The position numbers and the translations under genes are program-made. This document shows, piece by piece, positions 1 through 9,751 of a stretch of DNA of 64,000 bases (position 1 is its first letter; the number at the start of each line of letters is the position of its first letter). Below the pieces are notes generated by a model that worked only from the letters and a program-made list of their open reading frames with translations, was not told the origin of the DNA and made no database searches. Source of the DNA: Bryopsis sp. KO-2023 (Eukaryota > Chlorophyta > Ulvophyceae > Bryopsidales > Bryopsidaceae); assembly GCA_030272585.1 (NCBI GenBank), contig BSYQ01000001.1, positions 5,766,001-5,830,000 on the forward strand, read 5' to 3'.

Positions 1-513
1 CGATGGTGGCATCAAGACCTGATGGCTGAGGCAACTCTGATCACAGTTCTGAATCCCAATGCGGCGACGATCCTGCCCGGGAGATTCGGAGGGCAAACAC
101 CTCCAGGCGCGAGCTATTGGCGCTGGAGCGTTTTCAAGACGGGTTTGCCAGGATGGTAACCTGTTGGTTTTTTGGTTTATTGGTGCGACAAAATCATCGA
201 CATCGATCTGGAGCGACAGGTGATTTTGCTTTCGCAGTGGTTGGAAACAATGGAACAGTTTTGCACGTTTGGGCACGAGGAAACAACTGGGGATCCCGTT
301 CCAACAGTGTGGCAAAGTCCTCTTAACGAGAAGAAAGAGGCAAAAATTTTGGTTCCGTATCGTGGGGAAGACTTTGGAGCATTCCGACGCTCAGGAACAG
401 GAGGGGCGGTGCTGGTTTCTGCTGATACGTTCAAGTCCAGTGGCACTCTGAAGTCCAGCAGCGCCACCTCCACATTTTATTCGATATCGAGCCTGATGTG
501 GCTCTTTTGGGTA
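1..513. other. unassigned sequence left of first LINE piece
   Basis: There are short open frames on both strands but none resembles a family I know, and none has convincing splice sites. The stretch ends at the target site of a truncated LINE copy. It may be worn transposon sequence. Confidence 0.3.
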
Positions 514-522
514 CAACTTGCT

Positions 523-973
523 GAAACAGAAACAGAAACAGAATTACAAGTTGCGTAGGGCAAACCGCCCTGTTGCAACGACATACATGAGTGAATCGTG
601 TCCCAACGTTCGAAGCAAGGCAAAAGCCTCTGAATGTAATCAACTCCTAAATGAACAAAATCTCCTAAAACAAAAAAGTTCCAACGTCTCTGAAACCAGA
701 AATCCCCAATCGAAACTCAAGAAAGAGCCCAAACGTCAAAACATAAAACCAAACACAAGAATCGGTCGCTGCCAACTCAGAAACCCGGAGCGAGCGCCCA
801 ACAAACAAAGCAAACAACGAAGAACACCAACTTCCCCATCAAACGAAACATCCAGAACAACGAAAAACGAACACCACCAGTCGCTACAAGCCCACTACGA
901 ACGAGCGTCCAACCACTCCCTACGCAAGGCGAGCGCCCGGCGAATATAAACAGCCACACGAACCTGCCCCGGA
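523..973 (-). mobile_element. 5'-truncated LINE-A copy
   Basis: This is the last 450 bp of LINE-A in minus orientation. The 3' tail of TTTCTG repeats (seen as GAAACAGAAACAG on plus) lies at 523, and the copy holds the end of ORF2 plus the 3' UTR. It is flanked by a 9-bp direct repeat CAACTTGCT at 514-522 and 974-982, the target-site duplication of target-primed reverse transcription. The sequence is nearly identical to the same part of the full-length copy, so the insertion is fairly recent. Confidence 0.85.
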
Positions 974-982
974 CAACTTGCT

Positions 983-1519
983 GATAATCACGTCGATGGT
1001 CAATGGGCTGCTGACCGGGTGAACATGCAACTGCAACGGAGGATGGACTCCACGCGTTCCCGGCAGCCATACTGGAGGTATTTGGCAGCTCTGACCGATG
1101 ATACCACTATCGAGGTGTGGCACGACGTGTTGTTGTGCATTTTAATGTTTCTGCTATCGATGGCATTTGCCCGGCGAGGCATTCTTGGTAATAGGAGGAA
1201 ACAATAAAACAAGGAGGCCATGTGCGGGAAAGCAATGAGGCTCTCGTGGCCCACGTTTTCTAGAATTATGCCTCTGGCGATTGGATGAGCTACCAGCTCT
1301 GAGGGAGGGGCTACAGCAGCAGTCAATACGGACATCCCAGGTAGAGGGTCCACGTTCGGGTTCATTGGAGCGGGTTCTTCCAGGTGGCTTAACCGAACGT
1401 GGACTTGACGGCGCCTGCAGACCCCTTGGGCCCCCGCTTGTTCGCGGGATCGAAGGCATCTTCCGCTGTGCTGGTGAGCGAGGACTCCCTGCCCCCATCA
1501 CGCGCATCGATGGTTATGG
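983..1519. other. unassigned sequence
   Basis: No protein family, RNA gene or repeat was recognised here. It lies between a LINE fragment and the first copy of a 190-bp direct repeat. Confidence 0.3.
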
Positions 1520-1709
1520 GGCAAAATGATTCTATCAAAACAAAGGCTGTGTTTATTGGGACAATTCTGGTTTTTATTTTAAGATGTTGTATTTTATTAT
1601 CTAGTGTTCATGTGTGTCCGTGTTCTTGGGTGGGACTGCCCCAACGATTTTCCGTCATAAATGTCTTCAACGTCAGTTGAAAAGTTTATGCGGCAGTTGG
1701 GCACAGGGC
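1520..1709. repeat. direct repeat DR1, copy 1 (about 190 bp)
   Basis: This block, starting GCAAAATGATTCTATC, recurs at 2079-2265 with only scattered differences. The two copies lie 559 bp apart in the same orientation. They could be ends of a small degraded element or a tandem duplication. No TG...CA ends are clear, so I do not call them LTRs. Confidence 0.75.
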
Positions 1710-2078
1710 GGGTAGTTTCGTGGTTGTGGAGGTACTTGGCTTACCTGTACTCGTTTGAGTGGTCAGGATTTGATTTGCGTATTCGGTGGTTCTGGTGCTG
1801 CCAGGGTGGCAGTCAGACATTTAGTTTGTGCGGTTCTGATTGCAGCATTACAATGCACAGCACAGCACCGCTGTACGACTGTAGTGCTGCACAGCAAGGA
1901 TATAAGCGGGCCATTTGTTTTGCTATTCACTTTTCTGCTCTCCCACCCACCCGCCCGGTCTATCGGCTTTTTGAATTACATTAGGAAGTTTGGATAAATG
2001 GGTTTTTATGGATTTTATGGGTTTTTGTCGCTCTCTGGCTCCGAAAAGCCAAACTGGGATATTCTTCTTTGAGAAGGC
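1710..2078. other. spacer between the two DR1 copies
   Basis: About 370 bp without a recognisable gene or repeat. If the DR1 copies are the ends of an element, this would be its interior. Confidence 0.3.
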
Positions 2079-2265
2079 AAAATGATTCTATCAAAACAAT
2101 GGCTGTGTTTATTGGGACAATTCTGGTTTTTATTTTAAGATGCTGTATTTTTATTATCTAGTGTTCATGTGTGTCCGTGTTCTTGGGTGGGACTGCCCCA
2201 ACGATTTTCCGTCATAAATGGCATCAACGTAGTTGATAAGTTTATGCGGCAGTTGGGCTCTGGGC
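2079..2265. repeat. direct repeat DR1, copy 2
   Basis: Second copy of the 190-bp repeat. Its right end is joined directly to a LINE-A 3' end. The last 50 bp together with the LINE junction recur at 10203-10328. Confidence 0.75.
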
Positions 2266-2827
2266 AAGGAAAGGAAACAAGGATTACAAGTTGCGTAGGG
2301 CAGACCGCCCTGTTGCAACGACATACATGAGTGAATCGTGTTGTATGTGGTTGCAACAGGGCGGATTGGCCCTTCGCAACATGTAATTTCTGTTTCTGTT
2401 TCTGTTTCTGTTTCGTGTCCCAACGTTCGAAGCAAGGCAAAAGCCTCTGAATGTAATCAACTCCTAAATGAACAAAATCTCCTAAAACAAAAAGGATCCC
2501 AACGTCTCGGAAACCAGAGATCCCCAATCGAAACTCGAGAAAGAGCCCAAACATCGAAACAATAAAGCAAACACAAGAATCGGTCGCTTCCAGCTCAGAA
2601 AACCAGAGCGAGCGCCCGACAAACAGAGCAAACAACAAAACACACACACACACACCAACGTCCCCATCAAACCAAACATCCAGAACAACGAAAAACAAAC
2701 ACCACCGGTCGCTACAAGCCCACTACGAACGAGCGTCCAACCACTCCCTACGCAAGGCGAGCGCCCGGCGAATATAAACAGCCCCACGAACCTGCCCCGG
2801 ACAATTAAACAAACGAAACGGAGAGCC
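2266..2827 (-). mobile_element. 5'-truncated LINE-A copy with nested LINE-B fragment
   Basis: A minus-strand LINE-A 3' end: the last codons of ORF2, the 3' UTR, and a diverged tail (AAGGAAAGGAAACAAGG on plus instead of clean TTTCTG repeats). A short LINE-B piece on the opposite strand sits inside it at 2341-2412. It is more diverged than the copy at 523-973, including a CA-rich microsatellite near 2640. The upper boundary is approximate; similarity to the full copy stops near 2827. Confidence 0.7.
2341..2412 (+). mobile_element. very short LINE-B 3' fragment nested in LINE-A
   Basis: About 72 bp matching the 3' end of LINE-B (as at 12263-12335, opposite strand), ending in TTTCTG repeats. It is flanked by TCGTG at 2336-2340 and 2413-2417, and removing it restores the LINE-A sequence. 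This is an extreme case of 5' truncation. Confidence 0.7.
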
Positions 2828-3177
2828 CTGAGACGTCAAGGACGTCTGACAGACATATGACTGTATACACTCGAGGTAACCACCACTACTGCCGCCGCCA
2901 CTGGTCAGAACAAAAAGGTCGACGCTCAGAGCAAGCGAAAGAGAGAGAAGGGCTGTCGAGGAGTACAGGTTCAAGCTCTAGAGACAACTGGGTTTGCAGG
3001 AGTTGTTGTATCAGTGGAAAGTGAATGGGGAGTGAGTCAGTGGGTCAGAACTCGGAAAAACCTCGGGTTATCGAACTTTAAAAGGAGTGAAGTGAGGGGA
3101 CGTTTGTAACTGTTCTTGTTTGGCTACTCTGTGTGCGAACTGTGTGCGAACTGTGAGCGTGTGACCCCACAAGACCC
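2828..3177. other. unassigned sequence, possibly leader or LTR of the old LTR element
   Basis: No gene is recognised. The stretch lies just before the gag-like fragment that begins near 3665, so it could be leader or LTR sequence of that old element. No second copy of it was found in the window to prove this. Confidence 0.25.
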
Positions 3178-3183
3178 AATCGA

Positions 3184-3436
3184 GCGACCGATTCTTGTGT
3201 TTGGTTTTATGTTTTGACGTTTGGGCTCTTTCTTGAGTTTCGATTGGGGATTTCTGGTTTCAGAGACGTTGGAACTTTTTTGTTTTAGGAGATTTTGTTC
3301 ATTTAGGAGTTGATTACATTCAGAGGCTTTTGCCTTGCTTCGAACGTTGGGACACGATTCACTCATGTATGTCGTTGCAACAGGGCGGTTTGCCCTACGC
3401 AACTTGTAATTCTGTTTCTGTTTCTGTTTCTGTTTC
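3184..3436 (+). mobile_element. 5'-truncated LINE-A copy, plus strand
   Basis: A 253-bp 3' end of LINE-A in plus orientation, ending in TTTCTG repeats. It is flanked by the 6-bp direct repeat AATCGA at 3178-3183 and 3437-3442. Only 3' UTR sequence is present. Confidence 0.8.
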
Positions 3437-3460
3437 AATCGAACTCGATAAGGGAAGTCG

Positions 3461-3637
3461 TCTCTGGTTTCTGAGACGTTGGAGATCTTTTTTATTTTAG
3501 GAGATTTTTCTGTATTTGGACGTTGATTACATTCAGAGGCTTTGGCCTCGCTTGGAACGTTGGGACACGATTCACTCATGTATGTCGTTGCAACAGGGCG
3601 GTTTGCCCTACGCAACTTGTAATTCTGTTTCTGTTTC
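3461..3637 (+). mobile_element. 5'-truncated LINE-A copy, plus strand, diverged
   Basis: A 177-bp LINE-A 3' end, more diverged than its neighbour, with a two-unit TTTCTG tail. It is flanked by GTCG at 3457-3460 and 3638-3641, which is short and so weak as a target duplication. Confidence 0.7.
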
Positions 3638-3664
3638 GTCGACAAGGACGTCACAACAGTCGTC

Positions 3665-4304
3665 GTGCGGTATCAACACATGCTTGCTACCAATAAGCTC
3701 TCAGCTATACTGCAGCGAGTGAGGCAGTTGCAAGAGCAGTTGGGGCAGGAGAAAAGAGAGAATGCAGATCGGTTCACATCGATGAAGAAACGACTGCAAG
3801 AGGTTCCTTATCCAGAAGCGATCGAAAGCATGATCAAGGAACATGTGATGCAGACTCCTATACCACCTCAGGTTGTCCCCGTTCCTATGGTTAGGACAGA
3901 GGTGGAAGAGGAAGAAGTGGAAGCACCAGTGCCTGCCGTGAGTGCAGTTGAAATGCCCGGTCCATCGTCCGTACCACTTCATGCTGTTCCTCAGTTACCT
4001 CAAGTAGCTGTTTTAACACCACCTGCAGCGCCCATGGCGCCACCTTCATTAATTCCATTTCAATTCCCTGTTCAGCCACGGATACAAACACAACTGGGTA
4101 TTCCAGTAGGGGTGACTGCACGACCCTCTGGAATGGGAATCCCAGCCAGTAATCCCTTTGATCTTCTCACCACAGGCCAAATGGGGTCTGGGTTAGGAAG
4201 TGGAAATCAAGGGTCAGGCGGGGGATCTGAAGAAGACCCCAATGAGGCCTAACGGCCCTGAGGGTTCAGGTGGACCAAATGGATCAGGGAGACCTGGTGG
4301 CGAG
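3665..4304 (+). pseudogene. LTR-retrotransposon gag fragment, left part (fossil)
   Basis: The reading frame begins with a short coiled-coil-like stretch (about residues 10-50), followed by a Pro/Val-rich linker and a Gly/Ser/Pro-rich segment. This layout (coiled coil, proline linker, glycine linker, then a capsid-like domain) is the same as the Gag of Gypsy-3 further right. The full-length LINE is inserted in the glycine-rich part, and gag-like sequence resumes beyond it at 10034. The rest of the element (pol, right end) was not found in the window. It is a broken, old element remnant of the Ty3/gypsy type. Confidence 0.6.
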
Positions 4305-4676
4305 GAAACAGAAACAGAAACAGAATTACAAGTTGCGTAGGGCAAACCGCCCTGTTGCAACGACATACATGAGTGAATTGTGTCCCAACGTTCGAAGCAA
4401 GGCAAAAGCCTCTGAATGTAATCAACTCCTAAATGAACAAAATCTCCTAAAACAAAAAAGTTCCAACGTCGCTGAAACCAGAAATCCCCAATCGAAACTC
4501 AAGAAAGAGCCCAAACGTCAAAACATAAAACCAAACACAAGAATCGGTCGCTTCCAACTCAGAAACCCAGAGCGAGCGCCCAACAAACAAAGCAAACAAC
4601 AAAGAACACCAACTTCCCCATCAAACGAAACATCCAGAACAACGAAAAACAAACACCACCAGTCGCGACAAGCCCA
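4305..4676 (-). other. LINE-A 3' UTR with TTTCTG-repeat tail
   Basis: The 372-nt segment between the ORF2 stop and the 3' target duplication. The terminal part is shared by every LINE-A piece in the window, as expected if this end is what the reverse transcriptase recognises. It ends in a hexamer microsatellite instead of poly(A). Confidence 0.8.
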
Positions 4677-7600
4677 CTACGAACGAGCGTCCAACCACTC
4701 CCTACGCAAGGCGAGCGCCCGGCGAATATAAACAGCCACACGAACCTGCCCCGGACAATTAAACAAACGAAACAGAGAGCCACGACTCTCTTCCACGACC
4801 GAGTTCACACGCAACCGCACATAAAGCGGACAAGCAAAAAGAAAATGCACCTCGTTTTCAGGCGTCGAAACCCCAGCGGCCAAACAAAACGGACAATACC
4901 TCTCGTTCAAAGGCACGTCTCTATCACTCAAGTCCACAGCATCGATCTCCAAACCGTGAAGACGAGCCCGAAAACGCACCCAAGTCGTACGCAAACCCAA
5001 ATCCGTAAAAGAAGACAGCGCCTTCGTGTAACAAAACGTCGGTTTGAACCGATTGTAATACGCCACGATACGCGGATGTCGAGAACGCAACTGACCCACA
5101 ATATCTGCCTTATAGGCACGCGCCCAGGTCGCCACGTCCACCTCCACAAACCCATCGAACTGTGGAACAAAGCGTCTCACCATATCACGAAACTGGACCC
5201 ACCAAGAACGCCGAGAATCCGGCTGACCACGCAACCAGAACAGCATCGCCCGCGTGGGATGCGTCGCCGGCAATTGCATCAGGCGATTCCAAAACTTCAA
5301 CGCGTTCCGGTACAAATAAAACGTGACCGGCAAAACACCACACTCCAAATACACGAAATTCTTCAGCGCCCTCGTCGGAAGACGTAGCACCGATTTTAGG
5401 TAACGCACCAACAGATCGTTCAGCTCCCGCTTGTGCTGCTGAGTCAGAAAGAACACCCAAACCGGCGCAGCATACTGCACCTTCCCCAAAACGTACATCT
5501 TGAAGAGAGCCACCAGAGTCCGTGGATCCCTCAAACCGATCTCAAACGCCCTCGCACGCAAACGCCCAACAGCCACGTTGCCCGCACACAACACCTTTGA
5601 AATATGCTCCCGAAACACGTTGACGTCCCCAGGCCCATCGTAAAACACCACACCCAAATACTTGAGCGTGCGCTGCAACGGCACATCGTGTCCACCAAAC
5701 GAAACCGAAGTACGCGACCCCGGGTTCACCGCAAGCACCTCCGTCTTCTCATGGTTCGTCTTGATATGCCAGTCTTGCTCAAACCGAAGCGTCAAGTCGC
5801 CCACCGCCTGCACACCTTCCTCATCACGCAAAGGCACCAGAGTGTCGTCCGCAAAGATCATCGCGACGATCTTCACCAGGTCAAAAACAACTCGTTCCAA
5901 GTCCAGTCGCTCCAAGAGAAGAGGAAAGTTATCATGGTAACAAGTATACAACAGAGGACTGAAAGGGCAGCCTTGTCGCACACCACGGCGCATCTCAAAC
6001 GAGCGCGAACAGCCACGAGTCCCCCTAACCACCGCCGAGGAGTTGTGATACATGTACCTCACAAGTTCAATCAGCCAAGGATGCAGGCCCATACGTCGCA
6101 AGTGCAACCACAAGCGATCGTGATGCACACTGTCGTAAGCTTTCGCCAAATCCATCGACAGCAAAAACAACAAGTTCCCAGTCTTCTTCGCCCAGAAAAT
6201 GAGACCCCACGCCAGCAAAATCCAAGTCACCGTTTCACAGCCCCTCCGAAAACCGGCCTGAGTGGGATGACGAACAGGGTCCAACACAGGTGCGACGCGC
6301 TCCATCAACGTATAAACAAACAGTTTGTACCACACCGTACAGAGCATGATCGGACGATAACGAATGGGATCCGAACGATGTCCACGGTTCTTGTAAATGG
6401 GGCGCACCATACCAAACAGCCAGCTCCGAGGAACACGTCTCTCGCGAAGGCATCGATTAAAGAGAGCGAGCAGCAACGGAAGCCAAGCCTCCTGCAACCC
6501 CTGTCCCTTGAAGAACGCCGGCGTCCACGAATCCGCACCAGCACACGTCCCCAGTTTCAACTTTCTCACCGCCTGCTTGACCTCCACGTCAGTAAAAGGC
6601 GTCACAAGGTCGTCACGTCCCAACACATCGCTCCTGATATCAACATGAGGCTCTGGATCATCCGTATCAAGAGAGGAGGCCTCGAAAAACTCCGTAAAGT
6701 GCTTGTGCCAATCGTCCAAAGTTACAGCATCAGAAGCACGCTTCTGCCTCGGAAACAAAGTGGAGTGAAAACGTTTGGAATCCTCCTTGAAGAGGCGCTG
6801 CATATAGTCACCATATCCCAGGTCGAACTGACGCTTCTCTCGAGCCAAAACAGCAAAATAGCGATTCCTCAATCTCCTCGCATCAACAGCCAGATCAGGC
6901 GATTCGGGTCGCCGCAAATATGCCCTCCAAGCACGCCGGTACTCACGCAAAGCATCGATACACGCCTGATTATACCAAGGCTGCCGAGAAACGCGCCGAG
7001 CTGGAACAGATGAAGAGCGCTTCACCAACTGGGTAGTCACCACAGCCGAAACCGAACGAGCAACACAATCCACCGATGCTCCCGAATCGATTCCTGAAAG
7101 CAAAGAATCACGATTGCATCGCAAAAACCGAGCCAATCGCTGCTGATCCCGTGCCGCCATACGATACCTTCCACGATCCACAGCCTGATCCCACACCTGA
7201 GAAAACGCAACAGTCAAAACAACAGCCCTGTGATCCGAAATGTGCAACGGCGGATCGGGCTCCACAAACAAAGAAACGTCCCAATCCGACAAAATAGACT
7301 CACTGCCCACGACATAGTCCAAAAGACTCCAAACACCCTGTTGCCGAAACGTACACTCCCCAATCAAATCCCCACGAACACGGCCATTGAAAATACGCAC
7401 ACCAGCAGCCTGACACAAAGACAAGAGACGACGACCATTCCAACTAACAGCAGAGCGATCACAATTGGATCTCTCCTGAAACCCAACATCCTCCCCGTCC
7501 ACCTCGGTGCCCGTATGCCCATTGAAATCCCCAAGCAAAACAACGTTTCCAGAACGACGTGACAAAACAGCCGACTCCAAATCGTCCCAAACACTCTGAT

Positions 7601-7961
7601 CGGAGTAAGAAGAACTCGGACTAGGCAGATAAACACCAAAAACGGTCAAAGAAAACGAACCAAAAACCAAAGAAAAAGCAATCACAGAACTACCAATATA
7701 GGCGTCTTGCAAAAAAGAAACGTGCGCCTCAACAGTATTGCGGACCAAGACAGCCACCCCCCCCGATCGTCTACGTGCATCCCTCTCCAAAAAATGTGCC
7801 GTAAAATGAGGCAAGTTTGAAAGCAACCCAGTATCCCCAATCTCCTGCAAAACCAAAACATCGATTCTATCTAGCAATTCAATCAAACAGGCCATCTTCC
7901 CCACAGTTGCCGACCGAAGATTCCACGTTCCGAGACGAAGGAATATCGGTCGGCCGCACCC
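4677..7961 (-). CDS. LINE-A ORF2: AP-like endonuclease plus reverse transcriptase
   Basis: The first usable codons are GTG at 7904 and ATG at 7895, but the same frame is open up to 7961, directly after the ORF1 stop. The added codons read RLGTWNLRSATVGKM, a typical start of the apurinic-like endonuclease fold, so the functional protein probably includes them. Numbering from 7904: endonuclease motifs VLQEIG, LGDFNGHTG (about 120) and SDHRAV (about 220); reverse transcriptase MDLAKAYDSV, RRGVRQGCPFSPLLY and the catalytic FADD (about 690); and a C-terminal Cys/His zinc motif (CPFC...H...C, about 1010-1035). No RNase H domain is seen. The protein nicks target DNA and copies its own RNA there. At about 1,075-1,094 aa it has a normal ORF2 size. 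Confidence 0.92.
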   Translation of the reverse strand, partial: GCGRPIFLRLGTWNLRSATVGKMACLIELLDRIDVLVLQEIGDTGLLSNLPHFTAHFLERDARRRSGGVAVLVRNTVEAHVSFLQDAYIGSSVIAFSLVFGSFSLTVFGVYLPSPSSSYSDQSVWDDLESAVLSRRSGNVVLLGDFNGHTGTEVDGEDVGFQERSNCDRSAVSWNGRRLLSLCQAAGVRIFNGRVRGDLIGECTFRQQGVWSLLDYVVGSESILSDWDVSLFVEPDPPLHISDHRAVVLTVAFSQVWDQAVDRGRYRMAARDQQRLARFLRCNRDSLLSGIDSGASVDCVARSVSAVVTTQLVKRSSSVPARRVSRQPWYNQACIDALREYRRAWRAYLRRPESPDLAVDARRLRNRYFAVLAREKRQFDLGYGDYMQRLFKEDSKRFHSTLFPRQKRASDAVTLDDWHKHFTEFFEASSLDTDDPEPHVDIRSDVLGRDDLVTPFTDVEVKQAVRKLKLGTCAGADSWTPAFFKGQGLQEAWLPLLLALFNRCLRERRVPRSWLFGMVRPIYKNRGHRSDPIRYRPIMLCTVWYKLFVYTLMERVAPVLDPVRHPTQAGFRRGCETVTWILLAWGLIFWAKKTGNLLFLLSMDLAKAYDSVHHDRLWLHLRRMGLHPWLIELVRYMYHNSSAVVRGTRGCSRSFEMRRGVRQGCPFSPLLYTCYHDNFPLLLERLDLERVVFDLVKIVAMIFADDTLVPLRDEEGVQAVGDLTLRFEQDWHIKTNHEKTEVLAVNPGSRTSVSFGGHDVPLQRTLKYLGVVFYDGPGDVNVFREHISKVLCAGNVAVGRLRARAFEIGLRDPRTLVALFKMYVLGKVQYAAPVWVFFLTQQHKRELNDLLVRYLKSVLRLPTRALKNFVYLECGVLPVTFYLYRNALKFWNRLMQLPATHPTRAMLFWLRGQPDSRRSWWVQFRDMVRRFVPQFDGFVEVDVATWARAYKADIVGQLRSRHPRIVAYYNRFKPTFCYTKALSSFTDLGLRTTWVRFRARLHGLEIDAVDLSDRDVPLNERYCPFCLAAGVSTPENEVHFLFACPLYVRLRVNSVVEESRGSLFRLFNCPGQVRVAVYIRRALALRREWLDARS
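7909..7954 (-). promoter_or_regulatory. stem-loop just after the ORF1 stop, candidate read-through signal
   Basis: Read on the minus strand, the ORF1 stop TAG (7964-7962) is followed by a 7-nt spacer and then GCCGACCGA (7954-7946), perfectly complementary to TCGGTCGGC (7917-7909). A second block, ATTCC/GGAAT (7944-7940 with 7924-7920), extends the hairpin; the loop is about 15 nt. ORF2 continues in the same frame as ORF1. A G after UAG and a stable stem about 8 nt downstream are known features of stop-codon read-through signals. The function here is inferred, and the right arm is also coding sequence. Confidence 0.5.
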
Positions 7962-9125
7962 CTATTCATCGATCGTGATGGGATCACCACCCATCTGAAG
8001 CGCTGGAGAAAAAGGAACCAACTCAGAACCAACAGGTCCCTGATGAGCACGCGAACCCGATGGAGCAGAACCGTTCTGGTGAGGAGGACCACCATGATGT
8101 CCACCCACAGGCCCAAAAAGAATGTCGGTCAGAGCCGCCATATCCACGAACATACCCCTCCACCTGGTATCCGGGCCATCGATCGTGACCGGGAGTGGCC
8201 TGCCAACCTTGGGCACCACAAAAAGACGCTCATCATCGAAGAACGCCCTCTCAAGACGAGCGTCAGGGCGATCCTTCTCCTTGAACGCCAACTGGTGAAT
8301 CGGCATCAACTGTTGGCGAATCGCTCGCTGACGAGCCGTCAGATCGTGTCGAAGGCCAAAACCGGCAGGAACACCAGCCAAGCTGCCAGCAGAGATGGCC
8401 AAACGGATGTCCTTCTTCATTCCCCACAACGCCAATGGAATCAGATCGGTCTTAAACCGCACCAGTAGAGGCCGCGGACGAGCACCAGCCCGGAAACGAC
8501 CAAGACGAGTCACGAACGCGACGTGAGAGGAATACCGCTCTGTCGAGGAATCCATCAGCTCGTCCTGAAGCCGATCCAAGATGCCAACAACTGTGTCGCG
8601 CAGGGCAGGACCCCGTTCAGCCTCCGAATCAGGTACACCAACAAACAGGAGATTCGATTTCTTCTCCAACTGACTGATAGAATCAACTGCAAGAGACAAG
8701 CGATCCTCCAGACCACCAATAGTACGTCGCACGTCCGCAGGAGGGCCAGCCTGCTCAAATGACTTCACCTTGGCCTCCAAAGCCACAACACGTTGAGCGA
8801 GGTCAACTTCACATTTCTCCACACGAGCCTCCAGGCTCTGGATTCGAGAAATCATCGATTCCTGCATGGACTCCAGTTTCTCCGGAACCGAATCGAGACG
8901 CATCAGCGTAACCACCATTTTTTTAACACACGCCTGGAGGTCCTTGATCACACGCACCGAATCAGTCTGTGCATCAACGCGCTCATGCAAAAAGGTGAAC
9001 GCCGGATCCCTCACGTCAATAGACGGGCAGGCTGCTGCGTCAGTTCGGGGGTCTGAGTCCGCCCGGCGCTTAGGACGCTGAACCCCCTCCATACTGGTCC
9101 CCTGGTCCTCAGGTCCATCCCCCAT
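7962..9125 (-). CDS. LINE-A ORF1: RNA-binding/chaperone protein
   Basis: A 387-aa protein from the first ATG at 9125; the frame is open further upstream to about 9287 without another ATG. Residues about 30-120 are rich in heptad-like Leu/Val/Met and charged residues and probably form a coiled coil. An RRM-like segment follows (NLLFVGVPDSE, about 160), then a basic C-terminal domain (PRPLLVRFK, MKKDIRLA, LTARQRAIRQQL) typical of L1-type ORF1 proteins. Such proteins trimerise, coat the LINE RNA and form the mobile particle. The C-terminal tail is Gly/His/Pro-rich. The stop TAG at 7964-7962 is in frame with ORF2. Confidence 0.85.
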   Translation of the reverse strand: MGDGPEDQGTSMEGVQRPKRRADSDPRTDAAACPSIDVRDPAFTFLHERVDAQTDSVRVIKDLQACVKKMVVTLMRLDSVPEKLESMQESMISRIQSLEARVEKCEVDLAQRVVALEAKVKSFEQAGPPADVRRTIGGLEDRLSLAVDSISQLEKKSNLLFVGVPDSEAERGPALRDTVVGILDRLQDELMDSSTERYSSHVAFVTRLGRFRAGARPRPLLVRFKTDLIPLALWGMKKDIRLAISAGSLAGVPAGFGLRHDLTARQRAIRQQLMPIHQLAFKEKDRPDARLERAFFDDERLFVVPKVGRPLPVTIDGPDTRWRGMFVDMAALTDILFGPVGGHHGGPPHQNGSAPSGSRAHQGPVGSELVPFSPALQMGGDPITIDE

Positions 9126-9325
9126 ATCACTGCCCTCACGATTTCGCCAAAGGCGTAGAGCCGTACGAAAAATAAACGAGCTGGCTGACGCAATCGTGCC
9201 TGTTCTACACCCCTTGCAGCCGAGAGCAATGGAGTTCCACACCCCCAGATGACGTTCCACGGTCCAAGCAAGTTTATACTTCAGCAAGTATAAACGGCTG
9301 CAAGCTTACTTGCAAGTATATACCG

Positions 9326-9430
9326 TGCAAGCTTACACCCTGCAAGCTTACACCCTGCAAGCTTACTCCCTGCAAGCTTACACCCTGCAAGCTTACACCC
9401 TGCAAGCTTACACCCTGCAAGCGTACACCT
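9326..9430. repeat. 15-bp tandem array, 7 units, in LINE-A leader
   Basis: Seven consecutive units of TGCAAGCTTACACCC with one or two variants. They lie about 200 bp upstream of the ORF1 ATG inside the LINE 5' leader. Each unit contains the palindrome AAGCTT. Similar diverged units reach left to about 9290. Confidence 0.9.
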
Positions 9431-9751
9431 GTTCCACACCACAGTACTACAGGGCGACACCCGTGTAACAGGTGCGACACCCCTGAGCGAACGTGTGACA
9501 GGTACCCACAATGCCCAGTCCAATCGTGACAACCCCCTGCAGTGGCTGTCACTAGCGTGATGAACCGTGAAAGGACAGGTCAGGCGCTCGAATCCCAGTG
9601 ATCCCACAGCACAGCACAACACCTCCCACAGCAGCTCCCACAGGCCCAAGCGAAAAAGGAATGATCCAGAAGGGAAATCAGCGCCAGAGAAGGCGAAAAC
9701 AGCGAGCCAGAGGCGAGCAGAGCCTAAGGGAAGCGATCTGAGCCGAAGGAG

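Noticed and set aside
1520-2265. DR1 copies as LTRs of a small element
   Set aside because: No TG...CA ends, primer site or purine tract could be seen, so only the direct repeat is reported.
5604-7013. 469-codon open frame on the plus strand
   Set aside because: It is the antisense of LINE ORF2, and its His/Arg/Gln-rich composition is that of a shadow frame.
9281-9649. Minus-strand frame encoding a KLAGC pentapeptide repeat
   Set aside because: It is a translation of the 15-bp array in the LINE leader. The repeat length is a multiple of three, so any frame through it gives a peptide repeat.
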